A stretch of DNA of 64,000 nucleotides from Exiguobacterium sp. BMC-KP (GTDB taxonomy: Bacteria > Bacillota > Bacilli > Exiguobacteriales > Exiguobacteriaceae): assembly GCF_001275385.1 (NCBI RefSeq), contig NZ_LGIW01000015.1, positions 1,302,001 through 1,366,000 on the forward strand, written 5' to 3'. Under the pieces are notes generated by a model that did not search any database, had not been told where the DNA came from, and saw nothing but the letters and a program-made list of their open reading frames with translations. Positions 1 to 8,908 of the stretch are shown here, piece by piece; the stretch's first letter is position 1; each line of letters opens with the position of its first letter. The position numbers and the translations under genes are program-made.

Positions 1-570
1 TCGTTTTCGTCCGACTGGTTTATCCGGTTGTGAGACGACGCCGACGACATCATATCCGGCATCGATGACTTCACGCAGCGTTCCTGCTGCAAACTCAGGC
101 GTACCCATGAAGACGACGCGCGGTTTTTCTTGTTCGACGAGTTTATCCGTGAACAGGACACCATCTAAATGATCCATCTCGTGTTGAATCGCTCGTGCAA
201 AAAAGCCATTCGCTTTAATTTTGATTGTTCGTCCGAGACGATCCTGTGACTTGACGACGATACGGTCAAACCGTTCGACTGGTCCAAAGATCCCCGGCAT
301 ACTGAGACATCCTTCATCATCGATTTGCGAACCGTCCGCTTCGATAATTTCCGGATTGATCAGCTCAATTGGTCCCGTCTCATCATCGGTATGAACGACG
401 GCTACACGAATCGGCTGGTTGATTTGCGGTGCGGCTAAACCAACCCCGTCATATTCGTACATCGTATCGAACATCCGGTCGATCATCTTACCGAGCTTCT
501 TATCGAATTTCGTGACAGGTTCACACACCTGTCGTAATACATCACTTGGTACTTCTACTACTTTATACAT
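1..570 (-). CDS. Peptide deformylase fused in frame to methionyl-tRNA formyltransferase (3' end outside window)
   Basis: The reading frame opens at ATG 570 and runs 190 codons to the window edge without a stop. Residues 1-146 are a short type-1 peptide deformylase: motif 1 GVGLAAPQ (42-49), motif 2 EGCLS (86-90) and motif 3 HEMDH (130-134) supply the metal ligands and catalytic Glu. It removes the N-formyl group from nascent proteins. From residue ~149 the same frame continues with [10 protein letters not shown] and [13 protein letters not shown], the N-terminal Rossmann segment of methionyl-tRNA formyltransferase, which formylates initiator tRNA. There is no stop between them. The only in-frame ATGs near the junction lie inside HEMDH or inside FMGTPEF, so fmt has no start of its own. 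The usual C-terminal deformylase helix is absent. A fusion is the direct reading; a sequencing indel is the main alternative. It lies just downstream of priA. Confidence 0.85.
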   Translation of the reverse strand, partial: MYKVVEVPSDVLRQVCEPVTKFDKKLGKMIDRMFDTMYEYDGVGLAAPQINQPIRVAVVHTDDETGPIELINPEIIEADGSQIDDEGCLSMPGIFGPVERFDRIVVKSQDRLGRTIKIKANGFFARAIQHEMDHLDGVLFTDKLVEQEKPRVVFMGTPEFAAGTLREVIDAGYDVVGVVSQPDKPVGRKR

Positions 571-579
571 ACAGACACC

Positions 580-2904
580 TCACATGAATACAAATGGATT
601 CAAGTCAATCGCGACTTGTGTTTTTGATTTTTGACGACGGGATAAGATATCACGGAGATGTGTCCGGACATCCTCCTGTCCTTTATGTTTAATTAAGACC
701 TGTTGCCGATACATATTTTTCAGTCGAGCGAGTGGTGCATCAAACGGTCCATTGACGACTAAATCCTCAGATTCAAAGGCACGAAGCTCGGAAGCGATTT
801 GCTGCGCTTCTGCTTGTGCTTCGAGCGGATGCGCTGCTGAGACTGTAATCAGACCAAGGAACCAAAACGGTGGATGCCCGCCGAGCTTGCGCAACTGCAT
901 CTCTCGCTTATAGAACGTTTCGAAATCATGCTGTTTGGCAGTTTGAATGACGTAATGTTCCGGATTATACGTCTGGATGATCGACTGTCCGGCGAGTTGA
1001 CCTCGTCCGGCACGACCGGATACTTGAGTGATCAACTGGAACGTGCGCTCACTTGCCCGAAAATCTGGAATACCAAGCGTCGCATCGGCAGCAATCACCC
1101 CGACGAGTGTAACGTTCGGAAAGTCGAGACCTTTTGCGATCATCTGTGTTCCGAGCAGAATGTTTCCTTCTTTGCGTTCAAAGGCATCGAGTAACTTCTC
1201 ATGCGCTCCTTTACGCGACGTCGTGTCCTGATCCATCCGGATGATTCGCGCTTCCGGAATCAAATGCGCCAACTCTTCCTCAATCTTTTGTGTACCGGTT
1301 CCGAACTGACGAATTTTCGTCGATTCACAGGACGGACAAGTCTTGGGCATCGCGGCTTCAAACCCACAATAGTGGCACTTCAACCGATCTTCATGCTGAT
1401 GATACGTTAAATTGACGGCACAATGCGGACATTGCAACGTCTCCCCACAATCCCGACATAAGACGAACGTCGTGTACCCGCGACGGTTCAAAAGTAAGAC
1501 TGTCTGTTCACCGCGTTCGATGCGTTCTTTGATCCCTTCGACTAATGCGAGGCTAAACGGCGTACGATTACCCCGCTCCAGTTCCTTACGCATATCAACG
1601 ATGTCGACAGGCGGTAATTCCCCACCGAAGCGTTCCCGAAGCGGTAAATAGCGATAGACCCCTTTTTGTGCCCGTGCATACGTCTCAAGTAATGGCGTCG
1701 CACTACCGAGTACAACCGGACAGCGATGATAGGCCGCTCGCCACTTCGCAACATCTCGCGTGTGATAGCGTGGATTTTCTTCTTGTTTATAGGTTGTTTC
1801 ATGTTCTTCATCGAGAATGATGATTCCGATGTTCGTTAGCGGTGCAAAGACGGCGGACCGTGCCCCGACGACGACATCGACTTCCCCTTGAGCAATTTTG
1901 CGCCATTCATCATATTTTTCTCCGAGCGATAATCCGCTATGCAAGACGGCAACACGTTCGCCAAAACGACGTTTGAACCGTTTGACCATCATTGGTGTCA
2001 GACTAATCTCAGGAACGAGCAAGATCGCTTGTCTACCGCGTTCAAGTTGGGCATGAATCGACTCAAGATACACTTCCGTTTTCCCGCTTCCTGTTACACC
2101 GTGTAACAAGAACGTTCCGGTCTCTGCTTCAGCGGTAATCGACGAGACAGCTTCCTGTTGTTTCTCTGTTAAAGAGGATGGAACAAAGATATCTTGGACG
2201 AGATGTTCATACGGATTCCGTCGCACATCGATCGTCTCGACTTGAATGATGTGCTTTTTCTCCAGTGCATTCAATGTCGCACTCGTTGCACCTGTTGCCT
2301 GCTTCACTTCACTCCACAGGGCGTTCGGGAATTCCTGGATATAGGTATAAAGCGCCGCTTGTTGGCTCGCTTGTTTCGTAAAGGTTGCCTGTTCCTCAAG
2401 AAGACGGATTCGTTTATCCGTTTTAGATGTCTTTTTTTCGCGAATGACCGGTTGAAGTGTCACTTCAGCTTGCTTCGCTGCCGTCAAAACGATTTGCTGC
2501 ACTTCCGTTGGTAATTGACTCATTTTCTTACCGTGATAGATCCGCAGGGGACCTGATTCTACCATGACCAGTTTATCATAACTCACCTTTAAGGCAGCAG
2601 GCAGCATCGCGAGTAATGCCGTCGCTTGAAAACACAATGTCGTTTCTGATAGATAAGCGGATAACTCGAGCAATTCCTCCGTATAGGTTGGCGTTTCATC
2701 GAGAACACGCACGATTGATTTGACGTTTGTCAAATCAGACGTCGCTTTCGTTCCGACGACAATCCCAAGCAACGCACGTGGACCGAATGGCACCTCAACG
2801 CGCATCCCGGGAACGATCAACTCTTGCCAGAGTTCCGGAACAGCGTAATCAAACGGACGATCGACGGTTGCTGCTGCGACGTCGACGATGACTTCGGCAA
2901 TCAT
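580..2904 (-). CDS. priA: Primosomal protein N' (replication restart helicase)
   Basis: A 774-residue PriA, the 3'-5' helicase that reloads the replisome at collapsed forks. The N-terminal 3'-BD-type region precedes a Walker A motif (GVTGSGKTEVYL, about residue 270) and a DEEH box (ILDEEHETTYKQ). The cysteine-rich zinc insertion CRDCGETLQCPHC, CHYCGF and CPSC follows within the helicase core. Length is close to other Firmicute PriA proteins. Start ATG 2904 overlaps the coaBC stop by 4 bases (ATGA), so translation is probably coupled. The def-fmt frame begins 9 bases beyond its stop, so the genes are probably cotranscribed. Confidence 0.97.
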   Translation of the reverse strand: MIAEVIVDVAAATVDRPFDYAVPELWQELIVPGMRVEVPFGPRALLGIVVGTKATSDLTNVKSIVRVLDETPTYTEELLELSAYLSETTLCFQATALLAMLPAALKVSYDKLVMVESGPLRIYHGKKMSQLPTEVQQIVLTAAKQAEVTLQPVIREKKTSKTDKRIRLLEEQATFTKQASQQAALYTYIQEFPNALWSEVKQATGATSATLNALEKKHIIQVETIDVRRNPYEHLVQDIFVPSSLTEKQQEAVSSITAEAETGTFLLHGVTGSGKTEVYLESIHAQLERGRQAILLVPEISLTPMMVKRFKRRFGERVAVLHSGLSLGEKYDEWRKIAQGEVDVVVGARSAVFAPLTNIGIIILDEEHETTYKQEENPRYHTRDVAKWRAAYHRCPVVLGSATPLLETYARAQKGVYRYLPLRERFGGELPPVDIVDMRKELERGNRTPFSLALVEGIKERIERGEQTVLLLNRRGYTTFVLCRDCGETLQCPHCAVNLTYHQHEDRLKCHYCGFEAAMPKTCPSCESTKIRQFGTGTQKIEEELAHLIPEARIIRMDQDTTSRKGAHEKLLDAFERKEGNILLGTQMIAKGLDFPNVTLVGVIAADATLGIPDFRASERTFQLITQVSGRAGRGQLAGQSIIQTYNPEHYVIQTAKQHDFETFYKREMQLRKLGGHPPFWFLGLITVSAAHPLEAQAEAQQIASELRAFESEDLVVNGPFDAPLARLKNMYRQQVLIKHKGQEDVRTHLRDILSRRQKSKTQVAIDLNPFVFM

Positions 2905-4091
2905 GCCAACGCCTCTGCAAATTGACGCATGAGTGTTTTCGCAAGCGTCGATTTTAATTGCTGGTCATAACGCGTGACGGAATCGTTCTTTCCAAAGACG
3001 ACGACTTCATTTTCATCACTGACGAATCCGATATCAGATCGTGACACATCATTCGCGACGATGAAATCGGCTTTCTTTCGGACGAGCTTTTGTTTCGCGA
3101 ACATCTCGACATCGGTCGTCTCAGCCGCAAATCCGACTAATAGCTGATGTTGTTTCTGCTCACCAAGCGTCTTCAGAATATCGGTTGTCTCTTCAAGTTC
3201 AATTCGAAGTGGTCCGTGGATTTTCTTCTGCTTCTGATCGTATTGGACAGATGGTCGATAATCAGCAACGGCTGCGGACATGATGACGATATCTTGCGTC
3301 TCATAGTCACGTAACATAGCCTCGAGCATCTCTTCTCCCGACTCAACGGCAATCGTTGCGATACCAGTCGGTAACCCGATCCGAAGTGGACCATGGACGA
3401 GCGTGACATCAGCCCCTGCATCTCGTGCCGCTTCCGCTAGCGCAATACCTGTTTTCCCTGAAGAGTCATTCGTTAAGTAACGAACCGGATCGATCCGTTC
3501 TACTGTCGGTCCTGCACTGATCAAGACTTTTCGTCCGGCTAGATACTTCTCTTCAAAGAAGGTCGATAATGTGGCAACCAAATCTTCAGGCTCAGGCAGA
3601 CGTCCTTTTCCGACCCAACCACATGCGAGATTGCCGACTCCCGGTGCAATCACCTGGACACCGTCCTGCTTCAATTGTTCAATGTTCCGGACTGTCGCAG
3701 GATGTTCAAGCATGTTAACATTCATCGCTGGTGCGACGATGACGGGACACGTCGCTGCAAGAATCGTCGTCGTAATGAAATCATCCGCGATTCCGTGTGC
3801 GAGTTTTGCAACTAAATTCGCTGTCGCTGGTGCGACGACGATCAAATCCGCTTCGTCCGCTAAATCGATATGAGCGATTTTTGAAGGATCGTGCTCGATG
3901 AAGACATTGTCGTAGACCGCTTTTCGTGTCAGTGCCTCGAATGTCGTCTTCCCGACGAACTGTTGGGCATTGCGCGTCATCGCGACTTGGACATGTGCGC
4001 CTGCTTGAACGAGTTTTGAAGCGAGTGCAGCTGACTTATAGGAAGCGATTCCACCGCCGACACACAGTAGGATGTTTCGGTTGGTTAACAT
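2901..4091 (-). CDS. coaBC: Bifunctional phosphopantothenoylcysteine decarboxylase / phosphopantothenate-cysteine ligase
   Basis: The two-domain CoaBC (Dfp) enzyme makes phosphopantothenoylcysteine and decarboxylates it to 4'-phosphopantetheine for coenzyme A. The N-terminal flavoprotein half starts LCVGGGIASYKSA and carries the PxMNxxM-like APAMNVNMLEHPA and the catalytic-Cys loop ACGWVGKGRLPEP. The C-terminal ligase half holds ISAGPTVERIDPVRYLTN and the K-rich C-terminal region. I chose ATG 4091 because it follows TAAGGAGGATA at ideal spacing; a longer frame to 4145 runs into the rpoZ terminator. coaD, a later step of the same pathway, is also in this window at about 50.3 kb. Confidence 0.96.
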   Translation of the reverse strand: MLTNRNILLCVGGGIASYKSAALASKLVQAGAHVQVAMTRNAQQFVGKTTFEALTRKAVYDNVFIEHDPSKIAHIDLADEADLIVVAPATANLVAKLAHGIADDFITTTILAATCPVIVAPAMNVNMLEHPATVRNIEQLKQDGVQVIAPGVGNLACGWVGKGRLPEPEDLVATLSTFFEEKYLAGRKVLISAGPTVERIDPVRYLTNDSSGKTGIALAEAARDAGADVTLVHGPLRIGLPTGIATIAVESGEEMLEAMLRDYETQDIVIMSAAVADYRPSVQYDQKQKKIHGPLRIELEETTDILKTLGEQKQHQLLVGFAAETTDVEMFAKQKLVRKKADFIVANDVSRSDIGFVSDENEVVVFGKNDSVTRYDQQLKSTLAKTLMRQFAEALA

Positions 4092-4110
4092 GTAGGTATC
4101 CTCCTTATTG

Positions 4111-4139
4111 AAAAAAACAGCCACGATGACAAGTGGCTG
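4111..4139 (-). terminator. Intrinsic terminator between rpoZ and coaBC
   Basis: On the minus strand a 7-bp perfect stem (GCAGCCAC / GTGGCTG region) with an 8-base loop is followed by seven T residues. It sits 9 bases beyond the rpoZ stop and directly before the coaBC ribosome-binding site, so it should trim most gmk-rpoZ transcripts while letting some readthrough reach coaBC-priA. Confidence 0.8.
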
Positions 4140-4147
4140 CTTCAAAA

Positions 4148-4351
4148 TTAGTCTTGCGGTTGGTTCGTGACGGATATTTCTTCGAAATAAAGCTCTTCTA
4201 AAGCTTTCCCGACCGGTTTATGCGATTTTGGGTTCGTGACTTTCACGCGTTTCCCGTCTTGGATTTGACGCGCACGCTTAGCGGCAACTGTAACGATCGT
4301 ATATTTCGATGGTACTTTCTTTTGAAGCTTATCAACTGATGGATATAACAT
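4148..4351 (-). CDS. rpoZ: DNA-directed RNA polymerase omega subunit
   Basis: A 67-residue omega subunit that helps assemble and stabilise RNA polymerase core. The sequence starts MLYPSVDKLQKKVPSKYT and contains the conserved VTVAAKRARQI stretch and KPVGKALEELYFEEI. The start at ATG 4351 follows a GGAGG that lies inside the end of gmk; the genes are one base apart. The order gmk-rpoZ-coaBC-priA is conserved in Bacillales. Confidence 0.95.
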   Translation of the reverse strand: MLYPSVDKLQKKVPSKYTIVTVAAKRARQIQDGKRVKVTNPKSHKPVGKALEELYFEEISVTNQPQD

Positions 4352-4352
4352 A

Positions 4353-5009
<657 letters not shown>

Positions 5010-5068
5010 TCATATTAGCAGTAGAGACGGGAAGTTCGCAAGTCATCTTTTTTTAGCTCGACTGCTTT

Positions 5069-5098
5069 ATCATACCATAACGATGCCATTTCTGTTAC
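5069..5098 (-). promoter_or_regulatory. Probable sigma-A promoter for gmk
   Basis: On the minus strand an extended -10 (TGG then TATGAT, 5069-5074) is preceded at 18 bases by GTAACA (5093-5098), a partial match to TTGACA. It lies about 95 bases upstream of the gmk start in the divergent gmk-rqcH gap. Assigned by eye only. Confidence 0.45.
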
Positions 5099-5139
5099 CT
5101 TTAGAAAGTGAGAACGAAATCAAGAAAGAAGGTAATCGT

Positions 5140-6831
5140 ATGGCTTTTGACGGATTGATGACGACACGTGTCGTCGAAGAACTCCAACCGCTCGTCGGAG
5201 GACGGATCAATAAGGTATACCAACCTTATACATTGGATTTAGTATTCCAGATCCGGGCCGAGCGAAAAAACGTATTATTGCTCGCCTCTGCGAATGCCAT
5301 GTATGCACGGATGCACATTACATCGGAAACAGTCAGCAACCCGAGTGAACCTCCGCTCTTTTGTATGATGCTCCGTAAGCATGTCGAAGGTGGGTTCATT
5401 GAATCAATCGAACAACTGGAACGTGACCGAATCATCGTCCTGCGTGTCCGCTCCCGAAACGAACTCGGTGATGAGGAAGCGAAAAAAATCTATGTCGAGT
5501 TGATGGGACGTCACTCAAACATCATTTTGACGGACGGGCAGGATAAGATTCTCGATGCAATCAAACACTTGCCCCTCAGTCAAAATACATTCCGAACCAT
5601 CATGCCAGGCATGACCTATCAACTCCCACCGGCACAGGATAAAGTCGATCCACTCACGGGAGATATCGAAAAGACACTCCACCGGATTGACTGGAACGCC
5701 GGTAAACTAGATCGACAGCTACTTGGTCTCTTCAGTGGTCTGTCTCCACAAATTGCAAAGGAAGTCGTTACGCGGGCAGGTCTTGCGAACCGGATGAATC
5801 TCGCTACCGCTTTCCAGGACGTCCTAAAAGAACTAAACGGCCCTTATGTATTGCAACGGATGGAAGGCGGCAAGGAACGCTTTGCACCGGTCCGCTTAAC
5901 GGAAGGATCGGTCATCGATGAGAAGACATTCGAGACGAGTGGTCAAGTCCTCGACGCATTCTTCCATCAAAAAGCAAATCGCGATCGTGTCAAACAACAA
6001 GCGGCTGATCTCGAACGGTTCATCAAGAGTGAGTACGATAAGAATATCTTAAAGCGATCAAAACTCGAAAAAGATTTAGAAGCGACGTTACGGATGGACG
6101 AATGGAAGCATAAAGGGGAACTACTGACGACCTACCTTTATCAGCTCGAACGCGGAATGAAAGAAGCGACCGTCGTTGATTATTATGATCCAGATGGTGC
6201 TGAAATCACGATCACGCTTGATCCTCGTTTTTCACCGAACGAGAACGCACAACGTTATTACAAACGGTATAACAAATTAAAAACCGCCAAAGTCGAAGTC
6301 GCGCGCCAGCTTGAGAAGAATCAGGCTGAGATTGCGTATTTCGAAGGTTTGCTTGCCCAACTCGATGTCGCATCACCAGAAGATATTCGGGAAATGCGTG
6401 AGGAGCTCGTCGAAGAAGGATATCTACGCGAACGTCAAAAGAAGAAAAAGAAACCCCAGCTCCCACAACTCGAAGAATATCGTTCTTCGACCGGTCTCTC
6501 GTTCTTCGTCGGAAAGAATAATAAACAAAATGATTACGCGACGTTCAAATTTGGACGCCGATCCGATACATGGCTACACACGAAGGATATCCCGGGATCC
6601 CATGTCATCATTCAAAGTGATACACCGGATGAGACGACATTGAAGGAAGCAGCAATCGTCGCGGCTTACTACTCGAAGGCACGGGAATCAAGCCAAGTTC
6701 CCGTTGACTTCACGGAACTACGCTATGTCAAAAAACCGAGTGGTGCGAAACCTGGATTCGTCATTTATACGGATCAAACGACGCTTTACGTCACGCCAGA
6801 TCCAGATGTCGTCCAGTCTTTACGCCAATAA
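5140..6831 (+). CDS. rqcH: RqcH, ribosome-associated quality control protein (NFACT family)
   Basis: A 563-residue NEMF/Fbp54-type NFACT protein. In B. subtilis RqcH binds obstructed 50S subunits and recruits alanyl-tRNA to add C-terminal poly-Ala degradation tags; older annotations call it a fibronectin-binding protein. The NFACT-N domain starts MAFDGLMTTRVVEEL. The Asp-Arg pair needed for tRNA selection in B. subtilis RqcH (D97/R98) is seen here at D96-R97 in LERDRIIVL. A coiled-coil middle follows, then a Lys-rich patch and the NFACT-R domain (FVGKNNKQND, HTKDIPGSHVII). I chose ATG 5140 because it follows AGAAAGAAGG; a frame extending to 4963 crosses the gmk promoter. RqcP2 (YlmH), which works on the same stalled 50S, is at about 29.6 kb. 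Confidence 0.94.
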   Translation: MAFDGLMTTRVVEELQPLVGGRINKVYQPYTLDLVFQIRAERKNVLLLASANAMYARMHITSETVSNPSEPPLFCMMLRKHVEGGFIESIEQLERDRIIVLRVRSRNELGDEEAKKIYVELMGRHSNIILTDGQDKILDAIKHLPLSQNTFRTIMPGMTYQLPPAQDKVDPLTGDIEKTLHRIDWNAGKLDRQLLGLFSGLSPQIAKEVVTRAGLANRMNLATAFQDVLKELNGPYVLQRMEGGKERFAPVRLTEGSVIDEKTFETSGQVLDAFFHQKANRDRVKQQAADLERFIKSEYDKNILKRSKLEKDLEATLRMDEWKHKGELLTTYLYQLERGMKEATVVDYYDPDGAEITITLDPRFSPNENAQRYYKRYNKLKTAKVEVARQLEKNQAEIAYFEGLLAQLDVASPEDIREMREELVEEGYLRERQKKKKKPQLPQLEEYRSSTGLSFFVGKNNKQNDYATFKFGRRSDTWLHTKDIPGSHVIIQSDTPDETTLKEAAIVAAYYSKARESSQVPVDFTELRYVKKPSGAKPGFVIYTDQTTLYVTPDPDVVQSLRQ

Positions 6832-6840
6832 TTTTACACA

Positions 6841-6886
6841 AAAACCGCTGTATTCCTACTAAAGAATAAGGAATACAGCGGTTTTT
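6841..6886. terminator. Bidirectional terminator between rqcH and the ArAE-type gene
   Basis: A 15-bp perfect stem (AACCGCTGTATTCCT and its complement) is flanked by A and T runs on both strands. It can terminate rqcH on the plus strand and the converging membrane-protein gene on the minus strand. Confidence 0.88.
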
Positions 6887-6891
6887 CGTCG

Positions 6892-7803
6892 TCATTTCAT
6901 TTTTTCTAATTGTTCCCGGTAATCGAGCAGATGCCCATGGATGATGTCTTTCGCTTCACTTAATTCTTGATCAAATGAGAACATCGCTTGTTTTCGTTCA
7001 TGTGAGAAAATGACATCATAATGATGGCTGAGTAAGAAATCGATTTCCTGACCGAGCGTTTTTTCCTGTTCTTCTGTCATCGGGATATCTCGGTGACTCG
7101 CAATACTTTCAAGTAAGACGAGCAATTTGTCTTCGAGATCGACGAGTTCCTTCAACCGAATGAACGCTTCACTTTGACCACTTGCCATCAACGGATACTT
7201 TTGATCTTCTTGGAGCATCAACATCATCTCTTCATGTTTGAGAATTTGTTTACGCACAGCAAGCAAGCGACCATCATCTTGCACAAGGCTTCGCCAATCT
7301 TCCATCAACTGTTGCGTCGTCTTCTTAACGAGTAACAGTAAGCGATCCTCATAATGCGGTGGGAAGACGATATAATTGACGACGACGGCAGATAATACAC
7401 CGACGACGGTCAATAACGACCGTGATAAGGCGTAGTGCACATAATCGGCAGTCGGACTCTCGAACATCAATACGATCGCGAAAGCAGCGAACGTCGACAT
7501 ATCTGTTCGCCCAATCATCGAATTGAGCACGAGTGAGACGACGACAGCGAGTCCGATCGTTAATGGATTCGCACCAAGTGTTGCGACAATCGCAAGTCCA
7601 CACATCAATCCGAGCACTGTTCCGAAAATTCGATTGAAGACGATTTTGAATGAACGATGGATTGTCGGTTGCATCGCAACGATTGCTGCTACGGCGCCCA
7701 TACCTGAGTAAATACCGAACACATACCAGGAGATGCTAAGTGCAAGAGCAACTGCAATCCCCGTTTTGACCGTCCGTAATCCAATCCTAAATTTTAACTT
7801 CAC
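6892..7803 (-). CDS. Aromatic acid exporter (ArAE/FUSC-like) family membrane protein
   Basis: A 303-residue membrane protein. The N-terminal half has about five or six hydrophobic segments, including GIAVALALSISWYVFGI, AVAAIVAMQPTIHRSFK and FGTVLGLMCGLAIVATLGA, the pattern of the YqjA-like ArAE family. The C-terminal ~150 residues are soluble and helix-rich (LLLLVKKTTQQLMEDW through EKMK). The substrate cannot be read from sequence; export of small organic acids is suggested only by family. Its start overlaps the upstream gene by 4 bases (ATGA), indicating translational coupling with the anchored beta-rich protein. Confidence 0.8.
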   Translation of the reverse strand: MKLKFRIGLRTVKTGIAVALALSISWYVFGIYSGMGAVAAIVAMQPTIHRSFKIVFNRIFGTVLGLMCGLAIVATLGANPLTIGLAVVVSLVLNSMIGRTDMSTFAAFAIVLMFESPTADYVHYALSRSLLTVVGVLSAVVVNYIVFPPHYEDRLLLLVKKTTQQLMEDWRSLVQDDGRLLAVRKQILKHEEMMLMLQEDQKYPLMASGQSEAFIRLKELVDLEDKLLVLLESIASHRDIPMTEEQEKTLGQEIDFLLSHHYDVIFSHERKQAMFSFDQELSEAKDIIHGHLLDYREQLEKMK

Positions 7804-8702
7804 TCGAGCGTCACCTGCCCGACTTCACTATTGACTGTCACTTCTGGCTTCTCTTGTTTTGACAGTTCATAAATCGTCTCGTCCTTATTCTTTTGTTTCG
7901 TATATCGGTCAGAGGCTTTAATGTCGCCTCCCGTATCGATCGTAATCGTACCAGCTGCTTTATCCGGTTTTAATTTTATTGCACCGTCAATCGTTGTAAC
8001 ATCAAGGCTCAACTTCGCCATATATTCTGCCAGCGAAACACTCTCGGCTGTCACTTGCGCATGGACGGCATCCATTTCCTTGACGGAAATCGCTTGTGTT
8101 GCATTCAGTGTAATCTCATCACCTTTTACCTTATCGAGACTCATCGATTCACCACTCATCTCAATCGTTTTCGCGTAAATGCCCATTCCTTTCAACGTTC
8201 CAGCATCGACATCAACACGGTTCATATAGCTTGGTAGTCCAACTTGAATCGTATAATCTGCCGTCTTTTCACTCGGACGATTGCCTAGTCGGGACAGCCA
8301 ACCATCTCGCCCTGTCACCGTCACTGTATTCGTCGACGTACTGATTTTCAGTCGTTTTCCACTCGATGCACTATCAACGAGCTTGATTTGGACGTTTCCA
8401 TCTGTGCTTCGTACGAATTGTACCGTCGCGTGCGGCGCCTCGATAGCGAGTGATTTGTAGCGATTCGTCGTCTTGAATGACTCGCCACGTGATAATGATT
8501 CTGTTGAGACGAGTAATGTGATCGTATAGATGATGATAAGTCCGAGAATGACACCACCGTACAAGTAAATTGGCCGTTTCACTGGTCCTCTTTCACCTAT
8601 TCGGTTCAATCGGGCATCCATCTTTTGTTTTTGTTTATTTTTTAAGCGCGTAAACGATGATTGTTTTCGTTTACGCACACTTCTACTATTATGCTCTTCC
8701 AT
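7800..8702 (-). CDS. Membrane-anchored beta-strand-rich protein (DUF4097-like)
   Basis: A 300-residue protein with a basic cytoplasmic N-terminus (RKRKQSSFTRLKNKQKQK), one transmembrane segment (YLYGGVILGLIIIYTITLLV, about residues 47-66) and an extracytoplasmic region of short alternating strands typical of DUF4097 or adhesin-like beta-solenoids. Repeated rungs are visible, such as VDVDAGTLKGMGIYAKTIEM and ISVKEMDAVHAQVTAESVSL. No catalytic motif is seen. It is the first gene of a two-gene unit with the downstream ArAE-like protein and follows a good promoter. Function unknown; a cell-envelope role is inference. Confidence 0.65.
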   Translation of the reverse strand: MEEHNSRSVRKRKQSSFTRLKNKQKQKMDARLNRIGERGPVKRPIYLYGGVILGLIIIYTITLLVSTESLSRGESFKTTNRYKSLAIEAPHATVQFVRSTDGNVQIKLVDSASSGKRLKISTSTNTVTVTGRDGWLSRLGNRPSEKTADYTIQVGLPSYMNRVDVDAGTLKGMGIYAKTIEMSGESMSLDKVKGDEITLNATQAISVKEMDAVHAQVTAESVSLAEYMAKLSLDVTTIDGAIKLKPDKAAGTITIDTGGDIKASDRYTKQKNKDETIYELSKQEKPEVTVNSEVGQVTLE

Positions 8703-8728
8703 GTCAGTCCCTCCATCTCATGTCTACC

Positions 8729-8758
8729 ATTATTCCGAATATCCGAATCGGCTGTCAA
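8729..8758 (-). promoter_or_regulatory. Sigma-A promoter for the DUF4097-like/ArAE unit
   Basis: The -35 is a perfect TTGACA (8753-8758) and the -10 is AATAAT (8729-8734) with an 18-base spacer on the minus strand. The spacer contains the near-repeat TTCGGATA-TTCGGAATA, which could be an operator. The start codon lies about 27 bases beyond the -10. Confidence 0.6.
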
Positions 8759-8860
8759 CAGCCCCCTTCTTATCATAGAAGAAGTTCACCGTTTCGCCAT
8801 CGGGCGGAAGAAGGAAGACTACCCCCAATGAACCACTGACATTTCCAAAAATAAGCCGAC

Positions 8861-8895
8861 AAAAAGGAGAGGAACGATGACGTGTCCTCTCCTTT
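8861..8895 (-). terminator. Terminator of the UPF0173 gene
   Basis: On the minus strand the stem AAGGAGAGGA / TCCTCTCCTT with an 11-base loop is followed by a short T run (TTTTTG). It lies 14 bases beyond the stop codon of the UPF0173 hydrolase. Confidence 0.8.
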
Positions 8896-8908
8896 CATAA
8901 GATACGAA

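Noticed and set aside
419-634. 71-residue plus-strand open frame over the def start
   Set aside because: It overlaps the def-fmt start and priA end and has no ribosome-binding site.
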